Assembly: GCA_027079365.1 (NCBI GenBank)
Contig: JALWVW010000116.1
Coordinates: 1 to 6,489 of the forward strand
DNA length: 6,489 bases
Direction: 5' to 3'
From: Campylobacteraceae bacterium
GTDB lineage: Bacteria > Campylobacterota > Campylobacteria > Campylobacterales > Sulfurovaceae
The notes under the pieces were generated by a model. That model saw only the letters and a list, made by a program, of their open reading frames with translations. It was not told the DNA's origin and did not search any database. Every line of letters begins with the position of its first letter. Position 1 is the stretch's first letter. Below are positions 1 through 6,266 of this stretch, one piece after another. A program made the position numbers and the translations under genes.

Positions 1-119
1 ATGAAATAGACACCGTTCTTCTAAGTAAAATACAAAGAGATTTGCTTAAAGACAGCCTTCAGATTGTAGAGAAGTTTAAGAAAATAATTATAAGACATTT
101 TTCTTTGGAAAACCTATAG
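1..119 (+). CDS. C-terminal end of a putative nucleotidyltransferase (DUF294-type substrate-binding domain), partial
   Basis: An open frame enters from the left edge (first full codon at base 3) and ends at TAG 117-119, giving 38 residues. The visible tail is helical and charged, with the segments LLSKIQRDLLKDSLQIVEKF and IIIRHFSLENL. This pattern (a 'ERDLLKESLKxVxxF' helix followed by a short 'hxFxL' ending) resembles the C-terminal end of DUF294 proteins. These are soluble putative nucleotidyltransferases that often carry cNMP-binding and CBS domains further upstream. The stop overlaps the GTG start of the next gene by one base, so the two are probably translationally coupled. In related bacteria, as I recall, DUF294 proteins often lie next to a DnaQ-like exonuclease, which supports the call. 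Only the last ~38 residues can be seen, so the family assignment is tentative; the presence of a coding 3' end is much more secure. Confidence 0.55.
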   Translation, partial: EIDTVLLSKIQRDLLKDSLQIVEKFKKIIIRHFSLENL

Positions 120-745
120 TGCTTGTATCGCTAAAGAAGAAGTGGAATAGAAGGGCGCTCAAGGAGAAGCAGTATGAGAAACTTTTTGAGCCATATATCG
201 GTACAGAACTTGTGGTGCTTGATACAGAAACTACGGGATTGAATCCTCAGAAAGATGAGATTCTTTCTATCGGTGCAGTGATTATTAGAGACAATAAGAT
301 AGTGATGAATCAATCATTTGAGTGCTTTGTAAAACCAAGTGCGAATATCTCAAAAGAGAGTATCAAGATCCATCATATCAGAGAGTGCGATCTCTTAGAA
401 GCCATAGAAGTAGAAGATGCGATCAGGCAACTTTTGGATTTTATGGGTAATCGTCCTATTGTAGGCTATTATATTGACTTTGACCATAAGATGATCAGTA
501 AGTATACCAAACAGATCATTGGTTCGACATTGCCTCAACCTACGATAGAGCTCTCTAGCATGTACTATAAAAGGTACAGAAAATCTTCTTCTTATGAATT
601 TGTGGATCTGCACTTTGATGCTATTATGAATGCCCTGAAACTGCCTTTTCTGGGAAAGCACGATGCCTTGAATGATGCCATTATGTCTGCAATGATCTAT
701 TTGAAATTGAAGAGTATGCCCGAATACAAAGGTGCTTTCTCGTAG
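119..745 (+). CDS. DnaQ-like DEDDh 3'-5' exonuclease
   Basis: A 208-residue protein made almost entirely of one exonuclease domain of the DnaQ/DNA polymerase III epsilon superfamily, which removes nucleotides from 3' ends using two metal ions. All five DEDDh residues are visible: D35 and E37 in DTETTG (ExoI), D122 in GYYIDFD (ExoII), and H181 and D186 in KHDALNDA (ExoIII). About 30 basic and aromatic residues precede the domain, and no other domain or membrane segment is seen. ExoII has YY where the family commonly has HN. GTG at 119 is chosen because it overlaps the upstream TAG (TAGTG), has a weak GGA 9 nt upstream, and the next in-frame ATG (residue 63) would remove ExoI. It lacks the polymerase-binding tail of true DnaQ and is not near replication genes, so a role in small-RNA or DNA turnover, or in partnership with the upstream gene, is as likely as proofreading. 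The substrate cannot be read from sequence. Confidence 0.88.
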   Translation: MLVSLKKKWNRRALKEKQYEKLFEPYIGTELVVLDTETTGLNPQKDEILSIGAVIIRDNKIVMNQSFECFVKPSANISKESIKIHHIRECDLLEAIEVEDAIRQLLDFMGNRPIVGYYIDFDHKMISKYTKQIIGSTLPQPTIELSSMYYKRYRKSSSYEFVDLHFDAIMNALKLPFLGKHDALNDAIMSAMIYLKLKSMPEYKGAFS

Positions 746-760
746 AAGCATACGAGAAAG
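735..760. other. Perfect 10-bp inverted repeat at a convergent gene junction (possible terminator without U-tract)
   Basis: CTTTCTCGTA (735-744) pairs perfectly with TACGAGAAAG (751-760) around a 6-nt loop (GAAGCA). The exonuclease stop codon (743-745) lies partly in the left arm, and the serA stop is only 14 nt from the right arm. It lies where transcripts from both strands would end, so a shared terminator is the obvious reading. However, neither strand has a proper U-tract after the stem: the plus strand continues AAAAAAGATT and the minus strand continues GCACCTTTGT. It may act as a weak terminator, an RNA 3'-end stabiliser or a block to opposing transcription. Confidence 0.6.
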
Positions 761-774
761 AAAAAAGATTCTGT

Positions 775-2358
775 TTAGATGGCAACAGATCTGGCACTAA
801 TACAGGCATCTAGTGCTTCTAGATCTTCTATAAGTGCTTTTGTCACGGTGTTGTCTACTTTAACAACAGCCAGTGCATGCCCTTTGCCGTCTCTGCCCAG
901 TCTAAAATCAGCAATATTGACTTGATGTGCCGCAATGAGACGTCCTACATCACCAATGACACCCGGCTCATCATTGTTCTTAAAGAGGATGAGGTTGCCT
1001 TTTGGTTCTAACTCTAGAGCATAGCCGTCGATATCTACAATGCGCTGTGCAGAGTCTCCCAGTACTGTGCCGCTGATCTTAAAGACATTGCCATTTTGGG
1101 TGGTGAGTCTGAGTGTTACCATATTCTCAAAACCAGAGCCGGAGAGGGCAGTTTCTTTTTCGACCTGCATCCCTCTCTCCACTGCTACATGCTCTGCATT
1201 GACATAGTTTATCTGATCACCAAGAGACTCTTTTAGGACACCTACTGTGGCAAAAGTCGTCAATGAATCAATATGTTCTGAAACCTTGCCTGAGGTAGTG
1301 ATCTTCATGGATTGTACGCCGCTTTTGGTGACCTGTGCGCTCATATGTCCGATCTTCTGTGTAAGCTCCAGATAGGGACGCAGGAAATCAGGAAGTTCAC
1401 TCTCTTTGATAGGCAGATTGAGGGCATTAGGGTAAGAGATCCCTTTGGCAGAAGCAATAGCATTTTCTGCTGCTTGGATAGCAATATTCTGCTGAGACTC
1501 CCTGGTATTGGCACCTAGGTGAGGAGTGACAGTGACATTGTCGAGATCCAGTAAGGGATGGTCAGTAGCAGGCTCTTTGTCAAAAACATCGATCCCTGCC
1601 ATGGCAATTTTACCGCTCTTGAGTCCTTCAATCAGTGCTTTCTCATTGTAAAGTCCGCCTCTGGCACAGTTGACCAGAATAACACCGTCTTTCATGCGTT
1701 CGATCTCTTTTGTGCTTATTATGTCTCTGGTTTCATCTGTTTTGGGGGTATGTATAGTGATAATATCGCAGGAGAGAATATCCTCAAAATCATTGGTATA
1801 GGTGATATCGAGATCAGTGGCTTTGGACGGACTGATATAGGGGTCATATGCCACAATATCCATCTCAAAAGCTTTGGCGCGCTTTCCCACGCGAGAACCA
1901 ATATTGCCAAAACCTATAATACCAAGTTTTTTGTCTTTAAGCTCCGTACCGTACCAGTCCTGTCTTCGCCAAACTCTGTCTATCTTGAGGTTGTTGTGGG
2001 CATAGGGAAACTTACGTACGCAACTCATCATGTGGGTCATGGTAAGCTCTACCGCAGCGATAGTATTTGCCGTGGGCACATTCATTACTACAATACCCAG
2101 TTTGCTGCATCCTGGGATATCTACATTGTCTACACCTACGCCGGCACGCACAATAGCCTTAAGTTTTTCTGCTTTCTCGAGAAATTTCCCGTCAATATCT
2201 GTGGAGCTTCTGGTGATAGCAACATCGGCGAGAGGAATGAATTTTTCTAAAAGTATATCTTTTGGCTCATCGGCGGCATTGATCATAGTGATCTCTGGGT
2301 CAGAAGCTAGGATATCTAGCCCCTTTTGGTGAATGTGGTCGCATACAACGATTGTCAT
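775..2358 (-). CDS. serA: D-3-phosphoglycerate dehydrogenase
   Basis: Oxidises 3-phosphoglycerate to 3-phosphohydroxypyruvate with NAD+, the first committed step of serine synthesis, in the cytosol. The 527 residues show the long SerA architecture: an N-terminal substrate-binding part (about 1-95), an inserted NAD-binding Rossmann domain with GFGNIG at 149-154, the rest of the catalytic domain to about 310, an intervening (ASB-type) domain at about 320-450, and a C-terminal ACT domain from about 455 with DEPGVIG at 463-469. The catalytic residues of the D-2-hydroxyacid dehydrogenase family are present: R233 in CARGG, E262 in DKEPA and H280 in PHLGANT. The ACT domain is a likely site for feedback by serine, as known in the family, but this is not proven here. 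ATG at 2358 lies 8 bp after the rpsA stop, with an AAGAAG-type ribosome site overlapping that stop, so it is probably cotranscribed with rpsA. Nothing looks broken. Confidence 0.97.
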   Translation of the reverse strand: MTIVVCDHIHQKGLDILASDPEITMINAADEPKDILLEKFIPLADVAITRSSTDIDGKFLEKAEKLKAIVRAGVGVDNVDIPGCSKLGIVVMNVPTANTIAAVELTMTHMMSCVRKFPYAHNNLKIDRVWRRQDWYGTELKDKKLGIIGFGNIGSRVGKRAKAFEMDIVAYDPYISPSKATDLDITYTNDFEDILSCDIITIHTPKTDETRDIISTKEIERMKDGVILVNCARGGLYNEKALIEGLKSGKIAMAGIDVFDKEPATDHPLLDLDNVTVTPHLGANTRESQQNIAIQAAENAIASAKGISYPNALNLPIKESELPDFLRPYLELTQKIGHMSAQVTKSGVQSMKITTSGKVSEHIDSLTTFATVGVLKESLGDQINYVNAEHVAVERGMQVEKETALSGSGFENMVTLRLTTQNGNVFKISGTVLGDSAQRIVDIDGYALELEPKGNLILFKNNDEPGVIGDVGRLIAAHQVNIADFRLGRDGKGHALAVVKVDNTVTKALIEDLEALDACISARSVAI

Positions 2359-2362
2359 AGGT

Positions 2363-2368
2363 CTTCTT
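2363..2368 (-). promoter_or_regulatory. Ribosome binding site of serA, overlapping the rpsA stop codon
   Basis: On the minus strand the junction reads TAAGAAGACCTATG. The AAGAAG purine run starts inside the rpsA stop (TAA, 2367-2369) and lies 4 nt before the serA ATG. The match to the anti-Shine-Dalgarno sequence is modest. Its placement suggests that ribosomes finishing rpsA help start serA. Confidence 0.55.
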
Positions 2369-4016
2369 ATTGTAATTTATCTTTGATGAGGTCACCCAGT
2401 GTCATACTGTCGTCCTGCTCACTATTGAGAGAGTCAAGTGCCTGTCTCTCCTCCTGTCTTTCAAGCCTCTTGACAGAGACTCTGATTCTACCGCTTTGAG
2501 AATCAATGAAGCTGATCACGCCCTTGATCTCCTGGCCTTTTTCTATCTCATCGAACTTAAGCGGATAGAGATCTTCTGTGCGTATCAGTGCATCTACGCT
2601 GTTGTCCAGAGCGATAAAGACGCCAAAATCTTTTTTGTCTTTGACTGTCCCTGTGACAATATCCCCATTTTTGTGGTTTTTAGCAAACTCATCTACAGGC
2701 GAGTCTTCAAGCGCTTTTTTACTGAGTGATATTTTGCCGGCATCTGCATCTATTTTGATAATTTTGACCTCTACTTCATCACCTGTCTTGAAGAGGTCCT
2801 TGGCATTGACTGATTTGTCCCATGATGTTTCTTGATTGTGAAGTAATCCTTCTACGCCATCAAGCTTGACAAAAGCACCAAAATCAGTCAAAGAAGTTAC
2901 AGTACCGGTGAGGATATCTCCAACTTTATGTTTGACGGAGAAAGCCTCCATGGGCTTAGGTAAAAGTGTTTTAAGGCTGACCCTAAGTCTTCTCTTTTCT
3001 TTGTCGATTTCGATGACTTCAACATTGATCTCGTCATCAACACTCATATAATCTTTGGGATGCTTGACATTTTTGTCCCAGGAGATCTCCGAGACATGAA
3101 GGAATGCCTCAAGATCTTCACCAAGATCCACGAACACACCATAAGGCTCGATATTGCTTACGGCAACAGTGACGGTGTCTCCTACTCCCAGGATATCATC
3201 AATCTCCTGCCATGGATCAGAACTTGCATCTTTGATAGAGAGAGACAGATGTCTCTTTTTTTTGTCATAGTCAAGCGCAATCACATTGACTTCGTCACCC
3301 TCTTCAAAATATTTGGAAGGGTTTACGGGGCCTTTGTGTGAGATCTGAGAATAGTGTACAAGCCCATCCATTCCGCCTACATCTACGAACATGCCATAGC
3401 TTGTAATCTTTTTAACAATACCAATAACAGGATCTTTGCTTTCCAGGAGCTTGTCTACAATTTCTTGAGATTTTGCCTTGTCTCTTTCGATCAGCTCTTT
3501 CCTTGAGATGACGACAGAGCCTCTGTCCTTATCCACCTTGACGATGACCGCTTTGACTTTTTTCCCTACTGCTTCTACTTTGGAGCTAAGATAGGAGAGG
3601 GTACGTGGCATGAAAAATTCGAGACCATCTACCTCTACTACATAGCCTCCCTTGTTTTTCTTAGTAACAACACCTTCGACAATAGTTTCCTGCTCTGGAT
3701 CATAAGTCTCGATGAATGCATTAAGCGCGACTCTTTTTTGTGCTGCAAAGTAGGAAATTCTTCCTCTTCCCAGTGTGACTACCTTGATCAAATCACCGAC
3801 ATTAAACAGTATGTTGCCCTCTTCATCCTTGATCTCTTCAAGTGAGAGTACAGAGTCTCTGCCTCCGCCTATATCTACAACAGCCTGTTCTTCTGCCTCA
3901 TCTATCTTAACAATTGTGCCTTCTACCAAGTCACTTCTTGATTCTGTTTTCTTGAACGACTCCTCAAGCATCGCTTCAAAATCAACTTCTTCTACTTCGA
4001 TATCTTCGAACTTCAT
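2367..4016 (-). CDS. rpsA: 30S ribosomal protein S1
   Basis: S1 is the mRNA-binding protein of the small ribosomal subunit and helps load structured or weakly led mRNAs. The 549-residue protein is close to the E. coli length and contains six S1 (OB-fold) domains at about 27-98, 109-174, 194-263, 278-349, 365-434 and 450-516. The first two are the more divergent, ribosome-docking type. The middle ones carry the clear RNA-binding pattern, for example YGMFVDVGGMDGLVHYSQIS (207-226), YGVFVDLG (292-299) with FLHVSEISWD (305-314), and FGAFVKLDGVEGLLHNQETS (379-398). A very acidic leader of about 20 residues precedes domain 1, and a charged tail follows domain 6. ATG at 4016 has AAGGA 7 nt upstream and a TATAAT promoter element just beyond. 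serA follows after 8 bp. The alternative annotation (HMBPP reductase/S1 fusion, known in some clostridia) does not apply: ispH is a separate gene upstream. Confidence 0.97.
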   Translation of the reverse strand: MKFEDIEVEEVDFEAMLEESFKKTESRSDLVEGTIVKIDEAEEQAVVDIGGGRDSVLSLEEIKDEEGNILFNVGDLIKVVTLGRGRISYFAAQKRVALNAFIETYDPEQETIVEGVVTKKNKGGYVVEVDGLEFFMPRTLSYLSSKVEAVGKKVKAVIVKVDKDRGSVVISRKELIERDKAKSQEIVDKLLESKDPVIGIVKKITSYGMFVDVGGMDGLVHYSQISHKGPVNPSKYFEEGDEVNVIALDYDKKKRHLSLSIKDASSDPWQEIDDILGVGDTVTVAVSNIEPYGVFVDLGEDLEAFLHVSEISWDKNVKHPKDYMSVDDEINVEVIEIDKEKRRLRVSLKTLLPKPMEAFSVKHKVGDILTGTVTSLTDFGAFVKLDGVEGLLHNQETSWDKSVNAKDLFKTGDEVEVKIIKIDADAGKISLSKKALEDSPVDEFAKNHKNGDIVTGTVKDKKDFGVFIALDNSVDALIRTEDLYPLKFDEIEKGQEIKGVISFIDSQSGRIRVSVKRLERQEERQALDSLNSEQDDSMTLGDLIKDKLQ

Positions 4017-4023
4017 ATACCTA

Positions 4024-4028
4024 TCCTT
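4024..4028 (-). promoter_or_regulatory. Ribosome binding site of rpsA
   Basis: AAGGA on the minus strand, 7 nt before the ATG at 4016-4014. It fixes the rpsA start and shows that this S1 gene has a conventional leader rather than depending on S1-assisted initiation at a weak site. Confidence 0.8.
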
Positions 4029-4042
4029 ATGTTTGCCTAATT

Positions 4043-4072
4043 TGGCGTAATTATACTATTATTTATTTAAAA
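4043..4072 (-). promoter_or_regulatory. Sigma-70-type promoter of the rpsA-serA unit
   Basis: A consensus -10 hexamer TATAAT lies at 4055-4050 on the minus strand (context AATAGTATAATTACG). Transcription would start near A4043, giving a leader of about 27 nt with the AAGGA ribosome site. No TTGACA-like -35 is found at 16-18 bp; instead the upstream DNA is AT-rich (TTTTAAATAAATAAT) with further T-runs beyond. That pattern is known for Campylobacter and Helicobacter sigma-70 promoters. The short leader leaves little room for a riboswitch or long attenuator. The start site is predicted, not measured. Confidence 0.7.
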
Positions 4073-4116
4073 CTGCTGAATCACTGGGAAAAAGCATGGG
4101 TGAGGGAAAAGTATGG

Positions 4117-4142
4117 AAGAAGAAAAGGGCTACAGAAAGCCC
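4117..4142 (-). terminator. Probable rho-independent terminator of the pheT-aroA-ispH unit
   Basis: Five nt after the ispH stop the minus strand reads GGGCT, a 6-nt loop, AGCCC (arms 4142-4138 and 4131-4127), followed by TTTTCTTCTT. The 5-bp stem is short but four of its five pairs are G-C, and the T-rich tail directly follows. It separates ispH from the rpsA promoter. Partial read-through is likely, given the short stem and interrupted U-tract. Confidence 0.55.
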
Positions 4143-4147
4143 ATTCT

Positions 4148-4981
4148 TTAGACTATCTTCTCTATGCTATCTATGACATTTTGTACGACCCAGTCAGGGG
4201 TGGACGCACCGGCACTGATACCACATAAATTTTTATTTTGGAACCATTCTGTCTGAAGTTCCTGCTCATTTTCGATGAGATAGCTGTCAGGACAGTAGTT
4301 TTTGCAGATAGAGTAGAGTTGTTTGGTGTTGGAGGAGTTTTTTCCACCAATGACAATCATGATATCTGCCTCTTTTGCCAAAGAAGCTGCGGCATCCTGG
4401 TTCTCAAATGTTGCATTGCAAATGGTATTGAATACGCGTAGCTCTTTGGTTTGGAGGATGAGGGTATCCACAATTTTCATAAAATCTGTGGGCTTTCTGG
4501 TTGTTTGCGCTACAATAGCGACCTTTGATTTGAGTGGGAGGGTTTTGAGTTCATCCTTGTCCAGTACGACAAAAGCATCTCTTTGATCCTTGGCATAACT
4601 GATAACCCCTTTGATCTCGGGATGATCCGCATCCCCGAAGATGACGATGCTGTACCCCTCTTCGCTCATTTTTTCTACGATTTGCTGGGGTGTGGTCACA
4701 AAAGGGCAGGTAGCATCAGAGATCTGCTTCCCCTCTGCTTCTAGCTGAGCCAGTTCATTTTTGGGAATACCGTGGGTACGAATGACGATAGAGTCGTATT
4801 GTTCTGCCTCCTCCATATTGTCTGCAAGACCCACATTGAATCCCTCTTTGAGCCTATTGATCTCATCTTTATTGTGGATAAGAGGGCCATAGGTAGCGCT
4901 TCCCTGACTTTTTTCTGCTATCTTGATAGCCCGTTTGACACCAAAGCAAAATCCATAAGAGGATGCCAGTCTAATTTCCAT
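4148..4981 (-). CDS. ispH: 4-hydroxy-3-methylbut-2-enyl diphosphate reductase
   Basis: Iron-sulfur enzyme of the last MEP-pathway step: it reductively dehydroxylates HMBPP to isopentenyl and dimethylallyl diphosphate in the cytosol. The 277-residue length matches epsilonproteobacterial IspH. The three cluster-binding cysteines are visible: C12 in GFCFGV, C92 in DATCPF and C188 in NTICNATFENQ. Substrate and proton-relay residues also appear: H36 in LIHNKDE, H70 in RTHGIP, and H120 with E122 in DHPEIKG. T160/T161 lie in VAQTT; further residues lie in GGKNSSNT (212-219) and the ISAGASTPDW segment (255-264). The ATG at 4981 lies inside the end of aroA (11-bp overlap), with GAGG 6 nt upstream, so translation is probably coupled. 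The enzyme is expected to be essential because the MEP route is normally the only isoprenoid source in these bacteria. The gene is complete. Confidence 0.97.
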   Translation of the reverse strand: MEIRLASSYGFCFGVKRAIKIAEKSQGSATYGPLIHNKDEINRLKEGFNVGLADNMEEAEQYDSIVIRTHGIPKNELAQLEAEGKQISDATCPFVTTPQQIVEKMSEEGYSIVIFGDADHPEIKGVISYAKDQRDAFVVLDKDELKTLPLKSKVAIVAQTTRKPTDFMKIVDTLILQTKELRVFNTICNATFENQDAAASLAKEADIMIVIGGKNSSNTKQLYSICKNYCPDSYLIENEQELQTEWFQNKNLCGISAGASTPDWVVQNVIDSIEKIV

Positions 4982-6266
4982 GTGTTACCTCGCTTATTTT
5001 TCGTAGAATGTTACTAAAATTGGGAAAAGAAGTTTCTATACACGCAATATCTTCAATGGTCATACCGGACAATATGCCAGCGACTGCAAAACTCATGGCG
5101 ATACGATGGTCACCGTAGCTGTTAATTGTTGCCTTTTTTAAGTTTCCACCAACAATATCATAGCCATCTTCTCGTTCTCTGGTCTCAATGCCGGCATGGC
5201 CAAGTCCTTCCAGCGTGGCAGCGATGCGGTCACTCTCTTTGACCCTGAGCTCTTTCGCGTTGAATACAGAGCTGGTACCTTTGGCCGTGGCCATTGCAAT
5301 AGCAAGGGCAGGAAGCTCATCAATTAGCCATGCTATATGTGTATCTATAATCACGGCATTGAGCTGTCCACGGTAACGGACAGTGATGGTGCCAATAGGC
5401 TCATATTTGTCTTCTAGCAGTGTATAAGCAATGTCGGCTCCCATTCTCTCTAGAACTTTGTAGGCCTCTATACGTGTAGGATTGAGCGAGACATTGCTGA
5501 TGGTGACTTGTGCGCCTGGTGTGATCGCAGCAGCAATGGCAAAGAAAAATCCGCTGGAAGGGTCTGCGGGTACAGTGATGTTGAGTGGCTTTAGTGGCAT
5601 ATCGGGTGGTACGATTTTGATCCAGCCATCGTCCCCTGTCTGGATATCTACGCCCATGCCTCTGAGCATTCTCTCTGTATGATCCCTACTTAGGAGAGAT
5701 TCTTTATAGTAACTGGGCTTGTCTGCTTTGAGTGCAGCCAATATCAATGCAGATTTAATCTGTGCAGAATCGATAGAAGAGGCATAGCGAAATGCCTCTA
5801 ATCCTCCACCTCTGATGTGTAGTGGCGCAAGGTTTCCCTCTGCCCTTCCATCGATCTTGGCTCCTATCTCTCGCAAGGGGTTGACTACTCTACTCATGGG
5901 TCTATCGCGTAAATACTTATCGCCTGTGAGTACAAAGCTTCCCTCGATACCGGAAAGAAGCCCGCAAAAAAGTCTCATTCCAGTGCCTGCATTGCCGCAG
6001 TCGAGTATATCGTTTGGTTCACTCAGGGTTTTTGGCGGCACAATGGTGATATCGGTTCCCTCTCTCTGGACAGTGGCGCCTAGCTCTGCCACAATATTGA
6101 GAGAGTTTAGGGTATCTTCACCTTGTAGAAAGTTTTTAATCTTAGAGGGTTGATTACTGAGCAGAGCAAACATTGCGCAGCGGTGGGAGATAGACTTGTC
6201 TGCTGCAATGTCATCACACTGCAGGACAAAGGGCTTTGAGGCGGGAGAGACAGTGAAAGAACTCAT
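4971..6266 (-). CDS. aroA: 3-phosphoshikimate 1-carboxyvinyltransferase (EPSP synthase), class II-like
   Basis: Transfers the enolpyruvyl group of PEP to shikimate-3-phosphate, making EPSP, the sixth step of the shikimate pathway to aromatic amino acids. The 431 residues fit the family. Visible motifs are DKSISHR (K24, S25, R29), GNAGTGMR (91-98), DRPMSRVVNPLREIGA (121-136), SAQIKSA (167-173), DHTERML (195-201), DPSS (235-238), NPTRIEA (262-268), DELPALA (316-322), RVKESDRI (341-348), GDHRIAMSF (385-393) and ETSFPNF (411-417). RPMxRVxNPLREMG-like, NPTR and TSFP wording is closer to class II enzymes such as CP4 and Bacillus AroA than to E. coli AroA. G94 of NAGT is retained, unlike CP4, which has alanine there. 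The ATG overlaps the pheT stop as ATGA, with GGAG 10 nt upstream; the end overlaps ispH by 11 bp. Expression is therefore tied to pheT and ispH. Confidence 0.97.
   Translation of the reverse strand: MSSFTVSPASKPFVLQCDDIAADKSISHRCAMFALLSNQPSKIKNFLQGEDTLNSLNIVAELGATVQREGTDITIVPPKTLSEPNDILDCGNAGTGMRLFCGLLSGIEGSFVLTGDKYLRDRPMSRVVNPLREIGAKIDGRAEGNLAPLHIRGGGLEAFRYASSIDSAQIKSALILAALKADKPSYYKESLLSRDHTERMLRGMGVDIQTGDDGWIKIVPPDMPLKPLNITVPADPSSGFFFAIAAAITPGAQVTISNVSLNPTRIEAYKVLERMGADIAYTLLEDKYEPIGTITVRYRGQLNAVIIDTHIAWLIDELPALAIAMATAKGTSSVFNAKELRVKESDRIAATLEGLGHAGIETREREDGYDIVGGNLKKATINSYGDHRIAMSFAVAGILSGMTIEDIACIETSFPNFSNILRKISEVTHGN
4988..4991 (-). promoter_or_regulatory. Ribosome binding site of ispH inside the aroA coding end
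   Basis: The minus strand reads GCGAGGTAACACATG, with GAGG 6 nt before the ispH ATG and wholly within the final codons of aroA. This good match fixes the ispH start at 4981 and shows that the 11-bp gene overlap is real rather than a wrong start call. Confidence 0.75.

Noticed and set aside
395..751. A 118-codon open frame on the minus strand opposite the exonuclease
   Set aside because: It overlaps the intact DEDDh exonuclease, resembles no family I know, and has no supporting start signals.
1558..2250. A 230-codon open frame on the plus strand, antisense to serA
   Set aside because: It lies wholly inside serA, whose catalytic motifs and full length are unmistakable. Its translation shows no recognisable domain and no convincing ribosome site was seen. 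Long antisense frames arise easily from the codon pattern of the opposite gene.
2866..3341. Repeated similar segments (such as GxFVxLG-type and SWDK coding stretches) that could look like DNA repeats
   Set aside because: They are the repeated S1 domains of rpsA; similarity is at protein level and explained by domain duplication within the family.
4017..4043. Possible regulatory RNA or S1 autoregulatory leader before rpsA
   Set aside because: The predicted leader is only about 27 nt and shows no stable hairpin, too short for a riboswitch or a complex translational operator like that of E. coli rpsA.
3775..4050. Ser/Thr-rich 91-codon plus-strand frame opposite the 5' end of rpsA
   Set aside because: The Ser/Thr richness simply mirrors the acidic Glu/Asp codons of the S1 N-terminus read in reverse. 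It also runs into the rpsA promoter.
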